A stretch of DNA of 64,000 nucleotides from Lyophyllum atratum. Taxonomy: Eukaryota; Basidiomycota; Agaricomycetes; Agaricales; Lyophyllaceae. The notes below the pieces were generated by a model that searched no databases, had not been told where the DNA came from, and saw nothing but the letters and a program-made list of their open reading frames with translations. Location: the NCBI GenBank assembly GCA_014905825.1, contig JACGCN010000005.1:310001-374000 (forward strand). Direction: 5' to 3'. The position numbers and the translations under genes are program-made. Of this stretch, positions 1 to 10,077 are shown piece by piece. Each line of letters starts with the position of its first letter. Positions within the stretch are counted from its first letter, which is position 1.

Positions 1-2310
1 ACGGGAAATCTCCTCATCTTCTGTGAAGTCCAGACATCCCACCCTTCGTGACGGTCAAGCCCGGAGAGGTAAGCTTGTCATCAGTTCCGCGAACCTTCTC
101 ACATTTTACATGTTCTCCAATGTTCAGACTTTTAAGATTCAATGCGTCGGTAAGCCAGGCCACCCTCCAAAGCCCTGTGCATTCATAATCTGATCGACGT
201 TCCTCGATAGACTGGACGGGTGCTCAAATCGGCAACAACGATAGTACGCATATACTCACTTCCCATGTCTATACCAGCTGATGACAGATAAAGGTGCGGA
301 CGACGTCAGGGATGTTGACTTGTCCAAGTGCCACAATCTTTCAGGTCCAATTGCGGTTGAAGGAGCTGAGCCGGGAGATTGCCTCGTGCTTGATATTTTG
401 GATAGTGAGTGCCTAACATGTTCGTGGAATCCCCCATTGAGCATATTCGTTATCTAGTCAACTATTTCGAAAAAATGCCATGGGGATATTCGGTATGTCC
501 CCCCACTGGTGTTATATCGTTCTCCTAAAAGCAGGTTTAGGGCATTTTCGAATTAGAGAATGGCGGAGGACTGTTCGGTGAGCCCCCATGCAGCATCTCA
601 ACCGCAACGAACACATCTTCATACCCAGCACAGCCCGGGAGTTCAACAGCAAAGCCGCCAAGGCCATCTGGGACCTCAAAGGTACGTCCCCCTAATCCCC
701 ACTCTCCCCCCTTTCTTCAACCCTTCCCCTCAAACCAGGCGTATACGCAACCTCCCGCCACATCCCCGGCGTGCGCTTCGCCGGCGTGACCCACCCCGGT
801 ATCGTCGGGACCGCCCCCTCCGCCGAGCTGCTCGCGAAATGGAACGAGCGTGAGACGGGTCTGATCGCGCAACATGTCGGTGCGGTGCCCCCGGTTGCGT
901 ATCCTCCGGAGCGCAAGGGCGTGTATGTGGGCCAGGACGGTATTGCACCGGAGGTGAGGGAGAAGATCGAGAGGGAGGGTGCGAGGACGATTCCTGCGCG
1001 CGAGCATGGCGGGAACTGCGATGTGCGTTTCTCGGTCTTTTTGCTGGGAGATCCGGAGATTTGCTGAAGTGGTTTTGCATGTAGATAAAGAATCTATCCA
1101 AGTATGTGGAAGGATCCTTTCGCTCCTATGAGTCCCGGCTGACCGGTAGCATTGTTCAGGGGGTCGCGATGTTATTTACCGGTCTTCGTTCCGGGAGCTA
1201 ACTTTTCCGTTGGAGACCTTCATTTCTCTCAAGGCGACGTAAGAATCTCCCCGCCACTACATAACACTCACACTCATTATGCTCCCCAATTTCATAGGGC
1301 GAGGTACGTTCCTGACCACACTATGTTTCCACCTCACCAACCCCCACCCAGATGTCCTTCTGCGGCGCCATCGAAATGGTCTGTCCCCGAGCTTCGGCAC
1401 GCTGACACACTGCTAACCAATATAACAGGCCGGAATTGTTACGTTCTCTACCAGCATCATCAAAGGCGGCATAGAGAAGTTCGCCCTCAAGCAGCCCATT
1501 TTCCTCGTACGCACTCTCCATGAAGCACCAATTCCATTAACCGAACCATCTTTAGCCCTCGCCTGTCGACCCGCAATATGCAACGCAGGTCGTATTCGAG
1601 GGTATCAGCGTCGATCTCCGTGAGTAGTATCCTCCCGCGCCATCACGTATTGAGCGCCTTAAGTTGACAATGGGACGGTGTTAATGTTATGCAGACGGCG
1701 ATGGGAAACAGTACAACATGGACACGCAAGTTTTACCCACGTGTCACTTGCCATAATCTACCTAAGGTGTATATTTGAACAGCACCGTCGCATACAAGCA
1801 GGCTGCACTGAACTGCATCGCATACCTGCAAAAGGTCAGCCTACCTTCCCCCCCCCCTTTCTTGCTTTGGCACACCCTCAACCAAACTATTCCGTTCTGC
1901 AGCTCGGTTACAGTAAGCCCTTCAACCGTCCATTTTAACTCGACCACAGGCTGACCACTCCACCCTCAAAAGCCCGCGAACAAGCTTGTACGTATCCCTA
2001 CACCCCAAAAAAATCCTCCGTGAAACTGACACCTCCTCCCCGCGCCCCCCTCGGCAGACCTCCTACTAACCGCCGCCCCCGTGGACAGCCACGTCGGCGC
2101 CGTCGTCGTACGTACCCCCCTCCCTTCCCCTCCTATCCCGTCCCTACCAACCTTGACTGTCAACAATGATAGGACTCCCCCAACGCGTGCGTGACGCTGG
2201 GCATCCCCACTGCCATCTTCGAACACGTGCGTTCCATCTCCCTTCTTACTCACCTGCGTTGCTGAGCCTTACATGGTGATAGGACATCTTGCCGAGGCCT
2301 GAAGGCCTAA
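1..2310 (+). CDS. Formamidase (FmdA/AmdA family), 5' end outside window
   Basis: Hydrolyses formamide to formate and ammonia, giving the fungus a nitrogen source from cyanide or formamide breakdown. The window opens inside an early exon (PDIPPFVTVKPGE). More than ten short exons follow in order: DWTGAQIGNND, then ADDVRDVDLSKCHNLSGP, the GDCLVLDILD segment, YATSRHIPGVRFAGVTHPG (about 755-800), the PAREHGGNCD motif (about 985-1020), a GDLHFSQGD exon (about 1218-1245), the MSFCGAIEM exon, and a last exon ending DILPRPEGL with TAA at 2308-2310. These are the hallmark blocks of acetamidase/formamidase proteins. Exons are only 20-250 nt long with introns near 50-60 nt. No frame damage was seen in the part visible. 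Formamidase is favoured over acetamidase because of the overall match to fungal formamidases; substrate specificity is inferred. Confidence 0.88.
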
Positions 2311-2476
2311 CGAGGCGCGACTTTGGGCAGTGTGCGATTAGGAGCGATGGGGTGGTCTAACTGGATGGATTCTGGGCATTGGAGTGGATTGGGAGAGACC
2401 TGTGTGCACTGTATGTATGTATGTATTACAACGAAAGAAAATCATGATCCATCGAAGAAACCAAAAGCATCAAGGC

Positions 2477-4844
2477 CTACGCAGTCCCAGCAAGCCCCTC
2501 GACCCAATACGTATCCGCCTCCGCCTTAACCTCCCACTGCGCCTCCAACACCACCTGCCCCCCCGCCCTCACCCCCGCCCTCCACTCAAACTTCCCCTCC
2601 ACCACCTTCTCCCACGCCACCCTCACCCCCTCGCCCCCATCCCCCCCATCCTCCTTCCCCTCCTTCTTTCCCACCGTAACCATCTCCCCGTCCTTGGCGT
2701 CCGCGAGCCCCTCTGGCTTTCTTAGAAGGACCCGGGCACGCTTATCGTCGCACGTGGGCAGCGCCTCGCGCACGAGCACCTCGGGAAGGGGGAACGCGTG
2801 TTTATTATGCAGCGTGATTTTGGTAAGGTAGGAGGTGGTGTGCTTGGCCTCTGCGAAGGGCCCGTGCGCCTCGGGTTTGAGCACGCGCGAGGTGCGGGTG
2901 TAGGTGATTTGGGTGGCGGGGTCGTCGCCGAGGGTGCATTCGAAGGTGTCGCCTGTGCTTACGTCCTGTCATTCGGGGGGGGGGGGGAGTGAATAAGGGA
3001 TTTAGAGGGAGAGGGAGAGGGAGAGGGAGAGGGAGAGGGAGAGGGAAGGGGAGAAGGAGAGAGAGACATACACTAATCCCCGTCTTCGAAACATAACTCT
3101 CATCCAAAATAACACTAACCGCCCCCCCAAGCAACCTATACTCACTACTATTCCTCACCACACACCTCAAATACACCCTCGGCTCCACCCGCGGTATCGC
3201 CACATATCCCACCACCGCCTCGAACGGGAGGACGGCGACGCTGACTTGGTGCTCGACGCCGTCGGAGGGGACGGAGGAGGCGCCGGTGATGGAGAAGGAG
3301 ATGGCGACGGGGGTTTCGGTGACGGATGTGGTGGGCTCGTGCGGGTGGGGAGGGGGGGCGGTTATTTCTTCGAAGGCGTCTTGGTCTTGGTCTGAGGCGG
3401 GGGCGGGGGCGGGGGCGGAGCCGAATACACTGGTTGGAGGATGGGGCTGGGGCTGGCTGCCGAAAAGACCTGCACCTCCGAACGTTTGCGGTTGCTGCTG
3501 GGACCCGAACAGCCCTCCTCCACTTCCAAAGGTCTGCGATTGTTGTTGCGGTTGTTGTTGCTGCTGAGACCCAAACAGCCCACCTCCACCTCCAAACGTC
3601 TGCTGCTGCTGGTGCTGCTGACTCTGAGCCTGAGCCTGCGTCCCAAAAACCGAAGACCCGGCTGCAAACGCCTGCCCCCCGCCAAACGCACTATTGCCCC
3701 CTCCCTTCATCATCATCTCCAGCTGCCTTGACACCTCCTTACCCTGCCCCCCAAACACCCCGCCCCCCCTACTCGCCACACCCGCCATACCCGTATTCCC
3801 CTTCACCCCGACCCCGAACGCAGGCCGCGGCTGCAGCTTCACCCCCACCAACTGCGGGATCTTCTTCGCGACGGTGTCAGAGGAGATGGTGCTGAGTGTA
3901 AGCGCGGTGTTGGTCCAGTCTTCGCCGGTGAACTGGGTGATGCGCGCGCGGTAGTGGAGGGTGACGGAGGGGGAGGGTTTGCCGTTTTCGGTGGTGGCGT
4001 GGAGTTCGTAGGTGGGGCGCCAGGAGACGGAGGAGACGACTTTTTTTTTTGGGGGGGGGATTAGTTAGGTTGGTGTTAAAGGGGGGGAGGGGGAAACGTA
4101 CTGTATGTGAGCTTGAGGTTGATAGTGGAAGCTTCGTCAGCGCCGAGGATGATATCGACCTCCCCCCTCGCCTCCCCCTTCTTCATCGCGCTCCTATCGA
4201 ACTCCCTATCGATCTGCCGATCCAGCTCGATAATCTTTTCCGTCACCTCCGTAATCTACACGTCCCAATCAGCATCACCTCTACCCAAACCCCAAGTATT
4301 TAGAAAAGAAAACAACGCACCGCAATCAAGTTCTTCCTCCCCTGCTCCACGAACCCCTCCAAAAACTTCCCCATCTCCCCGGGGGGCACATGCTCCCCCG
4401 TCAGCGTCTTCGCATACCCCACCAACAACTCCGCCTCGTGCTCCCTCACGCGCTTCTCCCCCTCCAGTGCATTCTTCTTCACACGTAGGAGTCGTATGAT
4501 CTCGGTGGGGCTGGTGGGGGAGTGGTGGGAGTGTTCTTTGGACTGGGAGAGGGTGCAGACGACGTCGAAGAGGCGGGCGGGGCCGAGAGAGGAGACGCGG
4601 ATGGAGTGGGTGTCGATGGTGCTGGGGAGGCTGCGGATTTGGATCTTGTTTTGGCCGGGCTACGTGCGTGTTCGTGGTTAGTCCGTGGTTAGTTTGTGGA
4701 GAAGAAGGGGGGGAGGGGAAGAACCTTGAGATCGAGGGAGAATTGGCGGACGATCTCGGCCTTTGAGGACTTGAAGACGGTGACGGATTTGATGGTGTGG
4801 TCTGGGGCGTTTATGGTGAGAGTGGGGGTGGTGTGGATTGGCAT
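2477..4844 (-). CDS. DUF4140/DUF4139 family protein with FG/GLFG-like repeat insert
   Basis: Start ATG at 4844 (MPIHTTPTLTINAP), stop at 2477. The first about 50 residues form the DUF4140 beta region (SVTVFKSSKAEIVRQFSLDL). A charged helical coiled coil follows (ALEGEKRVREHEAELL; EKIIELDRQIDREFD). The DUF4139 domain then starts with VSSVSWRPTYELHATTENG and TGEDWTNTALTLST and runs to the C-terminus (TRTSRVLKPEAHG, LTKITLHNKHAFPLPEVLV). This layout matches the widespread family of unknown function often labelled mucoidy inhibitor-like. The oddity is an insert at about 3360-3720 rich in Q, G and F, with repeated GLFGSQ and TFGG units like FG-nucleoporins. At least three introns are predicted; one (about 2976-3070) carries a purine hexamer repeat. 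The biochemical role is not known. Confidence 0.8.
3004..3060. repeat. (GGGAGA)n microsatellite inside an intron
   Basis: About eight tandem copies of a GAGGGA hexamer on the + strand, grading into GAGAAGG. It lies inside the intron of the DUF4139 gene, between the SYVSKTGIS and STGDTFEC exons, so on the coding strand it forms a long pyrimidine tract ahead of the acceptor. The intron donor (GTATGT) and acceptor (ACAG) are both intact. Confidence 0.85.
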
Positions 4845-5185
4845 GATTGGGGTTGAGAGAAGGAGCAGGGTGTTGGGGGAGTTTATATAGATGGAGAAGG
4901 AGTCAAGTCATTGATGGTACGTTGGGCGGCTGTGTTGCCAGATGCGGACCCGTCGACAGTCACAGTTTAAATCTGATGATGGTTGGAGTGAATTGCTCGC
5001 CGCTATGTAGCTCGATAGACCTCCCAAGTCCTCGAGGACGTGAATTCATGATATTAGTCGAGCGTAGTGAGTACCTATGGGGGAGTGCCAGAATATGAAT
5101 CGGGGTGGCAGTGCATTTCACTTTACGATCATAACCCTAACCCCAAACATCCTACCACTCCCAGACCACTAGCCTCAGGGAGGGC

Positions 5186-5856
5186 ATGGTGCGCTTCAAG
5201 GTACCTCAACTAACCCCCTCCCCCACACACCCCCTAACACCCACCCGCAGAACCGCTGGCTCCTCGTCGAACTTATCCCAACCGGCGAAAACACAGGGGC
5301 GGCCCGCCCCATCGAAGGAAAACACATATGGGCCGCGGTGAAGCAGAGCGTCCTCACTAATTTCGGGGATGTGGGCTGGGGTTCGGTGGGGCTTTCTTTA
5401 ACGGGTACTTATTCTTTGCTTTTCTCCGCACTGCACTAATGCATGGCGAGCAGTGAAATACTACTCCCCAACCACGAATATCTGCATCATACGCGTCGCG
5501 CGGGACCACCACCGGATCGCATGGGGCGCCGTCACGCTCCTGTCCTCCATCGAGGGGGTGCGGTACATCCCGAACGTCGTACACCTATCTGGTACGTCCT
5601 CCTTAGTCGCTTCCCATCCCAGCAGATGACGTTGACGCGTTTTGTAGGTACGATTAAACATGCGCAGCTAGCGGCGATTACGCACAACAGAGAAGTCATT
5701 GCGCGGTATAGAGCGCTTGCGAAGACACCTGGTATGTGCGTGCGTCTTGGAGTGGCGACGTTTTGTGCTCATGAGGGATTGGTAGCTGCGTATCAGGATT
5801 CGTATGCGACGTACCTCGAGAGGAGCACGGTTGAGATTGAGGGGTTGCAAGATTGA
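5186..5856 (+). CDS. POP5: RNase P / RNase MRP subunit POP5
   Basis: Small shared protein subunit of RNase P (tRNA 5' maturation) and RNase MRP (rRNA processing) in the nucleus and nucleolus. Start ATG at 5186 encodes MVRFK, then an intron, then NRWLLVELIPTGEN, the classic Rpp14/Pop5 N-terminus. Later exons give the NFGDVGWGSVGLSLT block, the VKYYSPTTNICIIRVARDH strand, RIAWGAVTLLSSIEGV and the C-terminal helix (TIKHAQLAAITHNREVIARY). Four introns of about 45-60 nt are predicted, and the stop is at 5854-5856. The predicted length of about 165 residues is usual for the family. No damage was seen. It is divergent from the DUF4139 gene, with about 340 bp between their start codons. Confidence 0.88.
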
Positions 5857-6224
5857 GGGTGAGGATATGGCATGTCTGATCTGCGTGTCGAGGACATCTG
5901 AGCGTCCTCTGGGTAAAGCAGCTTCCGTCACGGTGCTCCGCTTCCGTGCATCGGCGAGTGCAGCGGTGCGGTCTTGTGTGTGGGGAACATGAATATGCGA
6001 TACACCAAGTGATTTGGATGTACGATCTTATAAAACTAAGATCAGGAGCAAGACAAGGACACAGGGTAGATTACTATAGATCTGAAGTACCTAGTAGATT
6101 GCAAGCGTATACACGCTCTTCCCCGCGGACATCACATCTCCGAAAAACCCAAATTCTCATCGATCACAATCCCAAAAAATTCCCCCAGTCCTCTCAACAT
6201 GTCTCCTCCCCACCCTCATCCACC
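5857..6224. other. Intergenic spacer before the BioF-like gene
   Basis: No supported gene. It holds the 3' end of POP5 and the promoter and leader of the aminotransferase-like gene downstream. The last 30 bases contain a 9-codon upstream ORF described separately. Confidence 0.6.
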
Positions 6225-6228
6225 ATGA
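6199..6228 (+). promoter_or_regulatory. Nine-codon uORF overlapping the BioF start as ATGA
   Basis: An upstream ATG at 6199 opens a 9-codon frame rich in Pro and His that ends with TGA at 6226-6228. The main start ATG is 6225-6227, so stop and start overlap as ATGA. This geometry is known to allow termination-reinitiation coupling. Whether the transcript includes 6199 depends on the unknown transcription start. Confidence 0.45.
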
Positions 6229-7815
6229 GCGACACCTCCCTCACCCACAAACTCCAATCCGCCCTCTCCTCCCGCGACACCCGCCTCATCCGCCGCCGCC
6301 TCCCCCCCTCCCCCCCCACCCCACCCCCAACAGACTTCACCTCAAACGACTACCTCTCCCTCTCCCTCTCCCCCCACCTCCGCTCCCTCTTCCTGCACAA
6401 ACTCACCTTGGCCCCCCAGATCCTCGGCGCCGGCGGCTCCCGCCTCCTCACCCCCGCCCCGGCCCACACGGCGCTCGAAGCCCGCCTGGCGCGGTTCTTT
6501 GGGGCGGAGGGGGCGGTGGTGTTTAACTCGGGGTTCGATGCGAATGTGGGGTTCTTTGCGTGTGTGCCGCAAAAGGGGGATTGGGTGGTGTATGATGAGT
6601 ATATACATGCGAGTGTGCATGATGGGATGCGTGCGTCCCGGTTGGGTGCATCCCACCTTCTGCCATTTCAGCACAACTCCCTCCACTCCCTCAGATCCCT
6701 CCTCCTGACGCTCCTCCGGGACAAGGACCCCGGGATAGGGCAGGGAAGAGGAAGCGTGTTCATAGCGGTGGAGAGCCTATACAGCATGGACGGGACGTTC
6801 GCCCCCCTCCCCGAGATCGTAGGGCTCTTAGAGGGGTTGTTCCCGCGGGGGAACGCGTATTTAGTGGTGGACGAGGCGCATGCGACGGGGGTGTACGGCC
6901 CGCTGGGGAGGGGGCGCGTGGCGGAGCTGGGGCTGGAGGGGAAGGTCCTGGCGAGGCTGTGTACGTTTGGGAAGGCGTTGGCTGCGACGGGGGGTGAGTG
7001 CCTCTTTCTCTCCCCCTCATTCATTCCTTTTTTGAGTTTATAGGATACTGATTATGGGTGGGTGTGTGCAGCGGTGGTGCTGACGAGCACCCTAATAAAA
7101 GATTATCTACTCAACTACGCGAGACCGCTGATATACACGACCGCCCTGAACTTTGCGAACATTATCGCTGTGGATTGTTCCTTTGATCTACTGGAAGATG
7201 GGACTGCTACCTCTGTTCGTACCCCTCCCTCCCCCCCTTCTCCCTTCCGCCTCCGATCACTAACGCATACACGGACAGCTGGCGAACGACCTCCTAGCCC
7301 TCTCCACCCACTTCACATCCTACCTCCTTACCCTCCTCACGCACGCCCGCATCCCCCCAAGCCTCCTCTCCCTCCCTCCCCACTTCTCCCTCCCCCCTTC
7401 CCCTTCCCCTTCCCCTTCCCCTTCCCCTTCCCCTTCCCCTTCCCCTTCCCCTTCCCCAAACACAAAATCAACTCCGCCTCCGCCCTCCCCAATAATCCCC
7501 CTGCACACAACGCACCCCCGCCCCCTCTCCTCCTACCTCCTCTCCCTAGGGATGAACGCGCGCCCCATCACGTGGCCGACGGTGCCGAAGGGGAAGGGAA
7601 GGGTGAGGGTGTGTTTGCATGCGGGGAATACGAGGGGGGAGGTGGAGGGGCTTGCGAGGGGGGTGGTTGGGTGGGCGGAGGGGGTTCTGGCTGGGGAGGA
7701 GATGCTTGGGGGAGAGGGGGGGGGAAGGAGTGGAGGGGGAGGGGGAGAAGGGGGAGGGGGAGGGGGAGAGAGGATGGAAGCGGCGGGGGCGGGGTGGGTG
7801 GAGAGTAAACTCTAA
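6225..7815 (+). CDS. 8-amino-7-oxononanoate synthase (KAPA synthase), peroxisomal
   Basis: PLP-dependent alpha-oxoamine synthase that condenses pimeloyl-CoA and L-alanine in the first committed step of biotin synthesis. Motifs in order: DFTSNDYLSLSLSPHLR near residue 40, GAGGSRLLTP, FFGAEGAVVFNSGFDAN, YDEYIHASVHDGMR, the PLP-site block VVDEAHATGVYGPLGRGR, and TFGKALAATGG just before the expected Schiff-base region. Two introns are predicted (after 6990 and after about 7214). The last exon reads LANDLLALSTHFTSYLL, then an SP-repeat, SPIIPLHTTH and GMNARPITWPTVP. It ends ESKL, a consensus peroxisomal PTS1; fungal KAPA synthases are known to be peroxisomal. A Gly-rich stretch precedes the PTS1. 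Another alpha-oxoamine synthase cannot be excluded, but the PTS1 favours BioF. Confidence 0.82.
7395..7457 (+). repeat. In-frame (CCTTCC)n repeat encoding Ser-Pro dipeptides
   Basis: About ten tandem CCTTCC hexamers inside the last exon of the BioF-like gene. In the coding frame they give alternating Ser-Pro, placed directly before the conserved SPIIPL strand. Because the unit is six bases, expansion or contraction keeps the frame. Confidence 0.85.
7705..7778 (+). repeat. G/A-rich tract encoding a poly-Gly/Glu linker
   Basis: Almost pure purine run on the + strand within the last exon of the BioF-like gene, encoding a Gly/Glu/Arg linker just ahead of the C-terminal PTS1. It lies about 250 bp from the pyrimidine hexamer tract on the same strand. 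Confidence 0.7.
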
Positions 7816-8242
7816 ACTCTAAATTACAGACAGGATCTACTTATAGGTGGGTTCTCGTACGCATCCATGCTCGGACACTGAAGAGCTGATTTCGTGTCTT
7901 GTCTTGCGCAGGAGGCGTCGACTAAAATGAATATGTATCGAACATGCTGTAGAGCACAATACACAATAGAGCGGGGCTGGACTTAATGGCCTTTTATATG
8001 GTTACATCGTGTCGCGAGGTCTTTTCGTGAGACGGTGGTTCGTCTGGCGTGGAAGCTCAAACAAGGCATGCGAATGAAGGCGCTACTGACTCGGAGCAAA
8101 ACTGTATACTGTAACATGTATCTGGGCGGACGCAGCCGCACTGTCTTCAAGTTCTAGGCCCTTCACCAAAGAGCACGAGACATACACAGAATCCGCGACC
8201 CAGTTGCGGCGTGCCTTAATGCCCGCGTGAAACAAGGCTGCA
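7816..8242. other. Intergenic region, no gene seen
   Basis: About 430 bp with stops in all frames and no recognisable protein or RNA gene. It separates two genes on the same strand, so it should hold the BioF 3' end and the next promoter. Confidence 0.5.
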
Positions 8243-10077
8243 ATGAACCAACTTCATCCATGGCAGAGAACAGTCGCCATAAACGATGAATTTCATCCCA
8301 TGCTAACCGACCTCCTCAATCACTTGCAGACCCCGGATACGGGTATCGGATGGCTCAAGAAAGCCTTAGCCATGCAGGTGCGGCAATAACCATTGAACAT
8401 TCATAATCGTCTCGCCCGCATTCATGGTTCATCTTCCTTGATAGAGACGCGTCTACGACCAGATGGCCTCGTATGAACTGCAAGGCTACGACCTGGTGCT
8501 CGAACCGCGCGCGTTCGATGCATGGAGCAGTCTCTGGGACAAATGGGTTGCACACTGCTGCAAAGTCGAACTTTCCTTGGCCGGGGAATACACTCATGAT
8601 CATGATCAGGCAAGCCATGCTTCCTTCGAGTGCAAGGACAACTGTTTATACCCTCCGTACTGATGACACCCCGAAGCTAACTTATTCGAAGCTAGCGTGT
8701 CGCGACATAGGGCTGGCGCTGTACGCCCAGGGACCCCCAGATATCAATATCTTGAGGAATCTTATTCCAAACCACCACCAGACGTCCGGTACGACTATCG
8801 CGCCGCGCGTCTGACATTCTCCCACAAGTCCGGATACCCCTGGTCTGGATCGGGGAATCCCTGCGCCTCCAGCTGGGTGAAAGGCCTGGATACGGGCGCA
8901 TCTTGGTTGCGCGTGGTCGGTCTGGTTGGACAATGGTGTCGACCGCATAATATATCGTTGGAACGGAGAGACCCTAAGACCTCCTCGTACCGCTTCACGA
9001 TGAATACAGCGAGCGCGGTGCAGAAAGTGTTATACAGGAGTGTCCCACATACGGGAAAGCGCGTTGCGCTCGTGCATTCGTTTCATCTCTGGGAAACAGG
9101 TACGCTTCAAGTTTGCTGTCACGAGTCACTTTTGCAATTACAGATACAGATGCTGATTGGACAAACCAGGCAAACCTACACTAAGACTACAGCTCCCGCG
9201 CGGCCAACGCTCCTACAGCACCAAAGCGCCCAATCTCCGCCGGTTCGAAACGGACCTCCGCGCCCTTCTTTCCCACTTCTGCGACGCGGGAGAGCGGCGC
9301 AAGTACGGAAACCCCGATTTGTCCATCGACCACCCAGATACCGAGTCGGAGGACCTCAGCCAAGCGACGCCCGTCCGCGCGCTGGGGGCTGCCATCGATG
9401 TAGGGGACTACTGCCTCCTCGAATACACGTCCGCGCGGCTGGTGGAGATGCTACGAAAGGACGACGTCTCGTCTAAAGTCTACATCGGCGAGATCCCCCC
9501 TTCGCTCAGGGACCACCTTAAGCTCGAGGTGCTCGGGACGTTGGGGGGATTGAGCGCTGGTCCTCCCCGGGCCCGCCATCCTTCCTTTGATTGGGCGGCT
9601 TGTGTAGCCCTTTTCGGATCCCGACTCGCTGGCGAAGCGACAGTCGGGATCACATATCCCTCTCATCACGACGGGCCCCTCCCCTCGCTCGCCTCGTTGC
9701 TCGACGTGGTCTTGGGGAGACACGGACCCCTCCTTCTCCGCAGTGCCAGACCCGGCGACCCCGCTCAATTATTCGCTGAGGCGTGCAGCGATGTATTCTA
9801 TGCGTGGAATGTGTCGAGGGAGGTATGTGCGCCGACGGACCTATCGGAGTTTGGGGAGAAGGTGGCGTTGCTGGTTGCGTTTACTCCGGACCGGTCGGTG
9901 GAGCCTGCTTTTGCGAACCATGAAAAAAGGGAGTTTGGTGTTGGCGGTCGGGGCACCTCTGTTGCACACGGGCGGCGCTGTGGTTGCGCGATTGCCGTGT
10001 GTGGAACCGGACCGGTTTCTGTACAGGATAGGGTATTAGTTGGGTCGTTTGTTATCCGTTTGACTAGGTTTTTTTGA
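8243..10077 (+). CDS. Unrecognised multi-exon protein
   Basis: I do not recognise the family. A consistent path can be drawn. ATG at 8243 reads MNQLHPWQRTVAINDEFH to ALAMQ. A phase-0 intron (GTGCGG to TTGATAG) joins to RRVYDQMASYELQGYDLVL. One or more exons follow at 8690-8800 (DIGLALYAQGPPDINILRN) and 8870-9100 (VGLVGQWCRPHNISLE; GKRVALVHSFHLWET). A phase-matched intron ending AACCAG leads to the large exon GKPTLRLQLPRGQRSYS, which stays open to 10077. That exon has ordinary globular composition (DYCLLEYTSARLVEML; LDVVLGRHGPLLLRSA). Near 9915 a second frame becomes more protein-like (VLAVGAPLLHTGG to 10039), so either an unseen short intron or a frameshift beside an A-run may move the true end. 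The exon at 8690-8870 is the least certain part. Confidence 0.45.

Noticed and set aside
7062..7808. 248-codon frame with a Phe-Pro repeat
   Set aside because: It runs through the second intron of the BioF-like gene and reads its hexamer repeat in the wrong frame; the real frame reads Ser-Pro.
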